Positions 6,148 through 6,674 of a stretch of 6,674 nucleotides of DNA are shown here, piece by piece. A program made the translations under genes and the position numbers. The DNA comes from an uncultured Eubacteriales bacterium. Lineage in GTDB: Bacteria > Bacillota_A > Clostridia > Christensenellales > Aristaeellaceae. Location: positions 1 to 6,674 of the forward strand of contig CACYNZ010000208.1 of the NCBI GenBank assembly GCA_902775835.1, read 5' to 3'. The notes under the pieces were generated by a model. The model saw nothing but the letters and a program-made list of their open reading frames with translations. It was not told the DNA's origin and ran no database searches. Within the stretch, counting starts at the first letter, position 1. Each line of letters begins with the position of its first letter.

Positions 6148-6674
6148 AATACAGCCTGAAGGCGACTTCCCTGTACAGAGAGACAAAGAAGCCGATGGCA
6201 TCGCTGAGCAGAGAGAAGAATACCAGGATCAGGAACAGGATCACCAGAGCGCCGAACACCGTAAAGAACAGGAAAATGATGGTCTTTCCCGGTGTATAGT
6301 CGTGGACCTGCATCAGGCCGACGAACACGAGGAACAGGCACCAGATGATCGACACGCTTCCCAGTACCTGATAGTATGCGGCCTCATCAAAGGAAATGAT
6401 ATGGCTGATCAGAATCAGCGGCAGCTGAATCAGGATATAGGGCAGAAGCGCATAGCACATGGCCATGTAGATGTCCCGCAGACGGCCCTTTCCATCAAAG
6501 AGCGTGGACAGAGCCCAGTTGGACACGCACAGCACCAGGAACGGGAACAGCAGTGAACCGCACTGCTCATAGATATTGATATACTGAATGGGTGCCTGGA
6601 TAAACTGGAAATTGGTGAGCATGAGCCGGAGCACATACGTGATGAGGAACAGGGCCAGAAATGTATGGGCTGCG
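6146..6674 (-). CDS. YIP1-family integral membrane protein, C-terminal part (partial)
   Basis: The reading frame is open to the right edge, so the N-terminus lies outside the window; 175 residues are visible. About five hydrophobic segments can be read. Motifs fitting bacterial YIP1-domain proteins are an FDGKGRLRDIY loop after the second segment, CYALLPYI at the start of the third, an acidic FDEAAYYQ loop, HDYTPGK before the last segment, and a FVSLYREVAFRLY end. No catalytic motif is seen. Bacterial YIP1-domain proteins are poorly understood, and a scaffold or membrane-organising role for the neighbouring surface protein and transporter is only a guess. The TAA stop merges with the ribosome binding site of the DUF5696 gene, so the two are cotranscribed and probably translationally coupled. 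A GTG at 6634 could be mistaken for a start, but hydrophobic coding sequence continues before it and no ribosome binding site is present. Confidence 0.75.
   Translation of the reverse strand, partial: AAHTFLALFLITYVLRLMLTNFQFIQAPIQYINIYEQCGSLLFPFLVLCVSNWALSTLFDGKGRLRDIYMAMCYALLPYILIQLPLILISHIISFDEAAYYQVLGSVSIIWCLFLVFVGLMQVHDYTPGKTIIFLFFTVFGALVILFLILVFFSLLSDAIGFFVSLYREVAFRLY

Noticed and set aside
3659..6556. A 965-codon open frame on the plus strand, opposite the DUF5696 and YIP1-like genes
   Set aside because: Its codon boundaries coincide exactly with those of the minus-strand genes, so it stays open merely because those genes avoid TTA, CTA and TCA codons. The translation is His/Val-rich with no family features, and the minus-strand protein is clearly real.
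6430..6636. Alternative 68-codon minus-strand frame overlapping the YIP1-like gene
   Set aside because: It is a shifted frame within the YIP1-like coding region, has no ribosome binding site, and is serine/proline-rich without family features.

Overview
The window carries one minus-strand gene cluster of five protein genes, read from the right edge to the left. In transcription order these are: the 3' part of a YIP1-like multipass membrane protein (cut by the right edge), a membrane-anchored DUF5696-type protein of about 870 residues that looks like an uncharacterised surface glycoside hydrolase, two CUT1-type sugar ABC permeases (MalF-like, then MalG-like), and a secreted extracellular solute-binding protein. 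An intrinsic terminator lies at the left edge. No RNA gene, CRISPR array, insertion sequence or plus-strand gene is supported.

The first four genes are packed as one transcription unit. The YIP1 stop codon overlaps the Shine-Dalgarno sequence of the DUF5696 gene, the DUF5696 and first permease genes overlap by 4 bp (ATGA), and the two permease genes overlap by 11 bp. The binding-protein gene is set apart by a 142-bp A/T-rich gap. The gap holds a weak promoter candidate, a perfect 8+8 bp inverted repeat lying over the proposed -10 element, and a leader hairpin just upstream of a strong ribosome binding site. The high-demand binding protein may therefore be separately expressed or regulated, with all units ending at the terminator at positions 1-29.

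The gene content suggests an oligosaccharide scavenging system. DUF5696 would act on a glycan outside the membrane, the binding protein would capture the product, and the two permeases would import it. No ATP-binding subunit, transcription regulator or intracellular glycosidase is in the window. The ATPase may be a shared MsmK/UgpC-type protein encoded elsewhere, as is common for CUT1 importers. The sugar cannot be deduced from sequence alone.

The organism is most likely an anaerobic gut- or rumen-type member of the Clostridia (Bacillota). This rests on the strong AGGAGG-type ribosome binding sites, the gene families, and the style of the binding-protein signal peptide. Family-level placement (for example Christensenellales or Aristaeellaceae) is only a guess. 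The codon use avoids TTA, CTA and TCA so strongly that very long antisense reading frames are open opposite nearly every gene; these are artefacts.
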